Of a stretch of DNA of 6,705 bases, positions 6,628-6,705 are shown in pieces. The stretch covers positions 1-6,705 of the forward strand of contig SMXP01000025.1 of NCBI GenBank assembly GCA_004356335.1, given 5' to 3'. Every line of letters begins with the position of its first letter. The stretch's first letter is position 1. Position numbers and translations under genes: made by a program. Under the pieces are notes generated by a model. The model saw only the letters and a program-made list of their open reading frames with translations, ran no database searches and was not told the origin of the DNA. The stretch comes from Alphaproteobacteria bacterium (lineage in GTDB: Bacteria > Pseudomonadota > Alphaproteobacteria > SMXP01).

Positions 6628-6705
6628 TGTTTAGTCCCTGACTTTGATGGTGCATTATTTTCTTCAGCATGGAAGGAAGCACTATGGGACAAATTCTACA
6701 CGGCA
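6628..6705 (+). mobile_element. Left end of an IS481-family-like insertion sequence (cut by window edge)
   Basis: A transposase start of IS481 type begins at 6684. The sequence change occurs just after the repeat's outer CTAG, at TGTTTAGTCC (6628-6637), which begins with the TGT typical of IS481-family ends. Immediately outside is TCTAGG (6622-6627), which fits the NCTAGN target reported for IS481 of Bordetella pertussis. The right end, the matching inverted repeat and the second target copy are outside the window, so the boundary is an inference. Confidence 0.5.
6684..6705 (+). CDS. IS481-family-like transposase, N-terminal fragment (incomplete at window edge)
   Basis: Only seven codons are visible: MGQILHG. 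They match the start I recall for a common alphaproteobacterial IS481-type transposase group (MGQxLHG, followed by a helix-turn-helix region). A strong ribosome site, GGAAGGAAG (6671-6679), lies 4 nt before ATG 6684 and supports this start. An in-frame ATG at 6669 has no such site. The family call rests on a very short peptide, so the rest of the gene must confirm it. Nothing can be said about whether the gene is intact. Confidence 0.55.

Noticed and set aside
1..6705. CRISPR array, tRNA, rRNA, riboswitch, toxin-antitoxin or defence cassette
   Set aside because: I saw no regularly spaced direct repeats, no RNA-gene signatures and no additional protein-coding genes beyond gltD, gltB and the IS fragment.

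Overview
The window is a glutamate synthase (NADPH-GOGAT) locus read from the minus strand, most likely from an alphaproteobacterium, probably Hyphomicrobiales (Rhizobiales). Three things point there. The order is gltD then gltB. The proteins are of the bacterial NADPH-GOGAT alpha/beta type. The operon is flanked by short palindromic mosaic repeats that resemble the RIME / Bru-RS class known from Rhizobium and Brucella. No species can be named from sequence reading alone.

Layout from left to right. Bases 8-112 are a 105-bp two-hairpin repeat whose inner end contains the gltB stop codon. Bases 109-4665 (minus) are gltB, the large subunit (1518 aa, including a 35-residue propeptide). Bases 4679-6175 (minus) are gltD, the small subunit (498 aa), transcribed first and separated from gltB by only 13 nt. 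Bases 6176-6521 are a non-coding leader/promoter region with an AT-rich core and a possible decayed repeat fragment. Bases 6522-6626 hold a second 105-bp repeat in inverted orientation. From 6628 to the window edge lies what looks like the first 78 bp of an IS481-family insertion sequence, including the first seven codons of its transposase.

How it works together. GltD takes electrons from NADPH through FAD and two [4Fe-4S] clusters. GltB hydrolyses glutamine, channels the ammonia, and reductively aminates 2-oxoglutarate on FMN to give two glutamates. The two enzyme genes look intact and ordinary.

The interest lies in the borders. The two 105-bp repeats share a nearly constant 66-bp module (63/66 identical). 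They also carry a 39-bp module that has diverged (19/39 identical) but still folds into a hairpin in both copies. Both repeats begin and end at CTAG. One copy sits exactly on the gltB stop codon and forms the likely terminator. The other seems to have served as an NCTAGN target for the IS481-like element. I found no CRISPR array, tRNA, rRNA or novel defence-type gene set.
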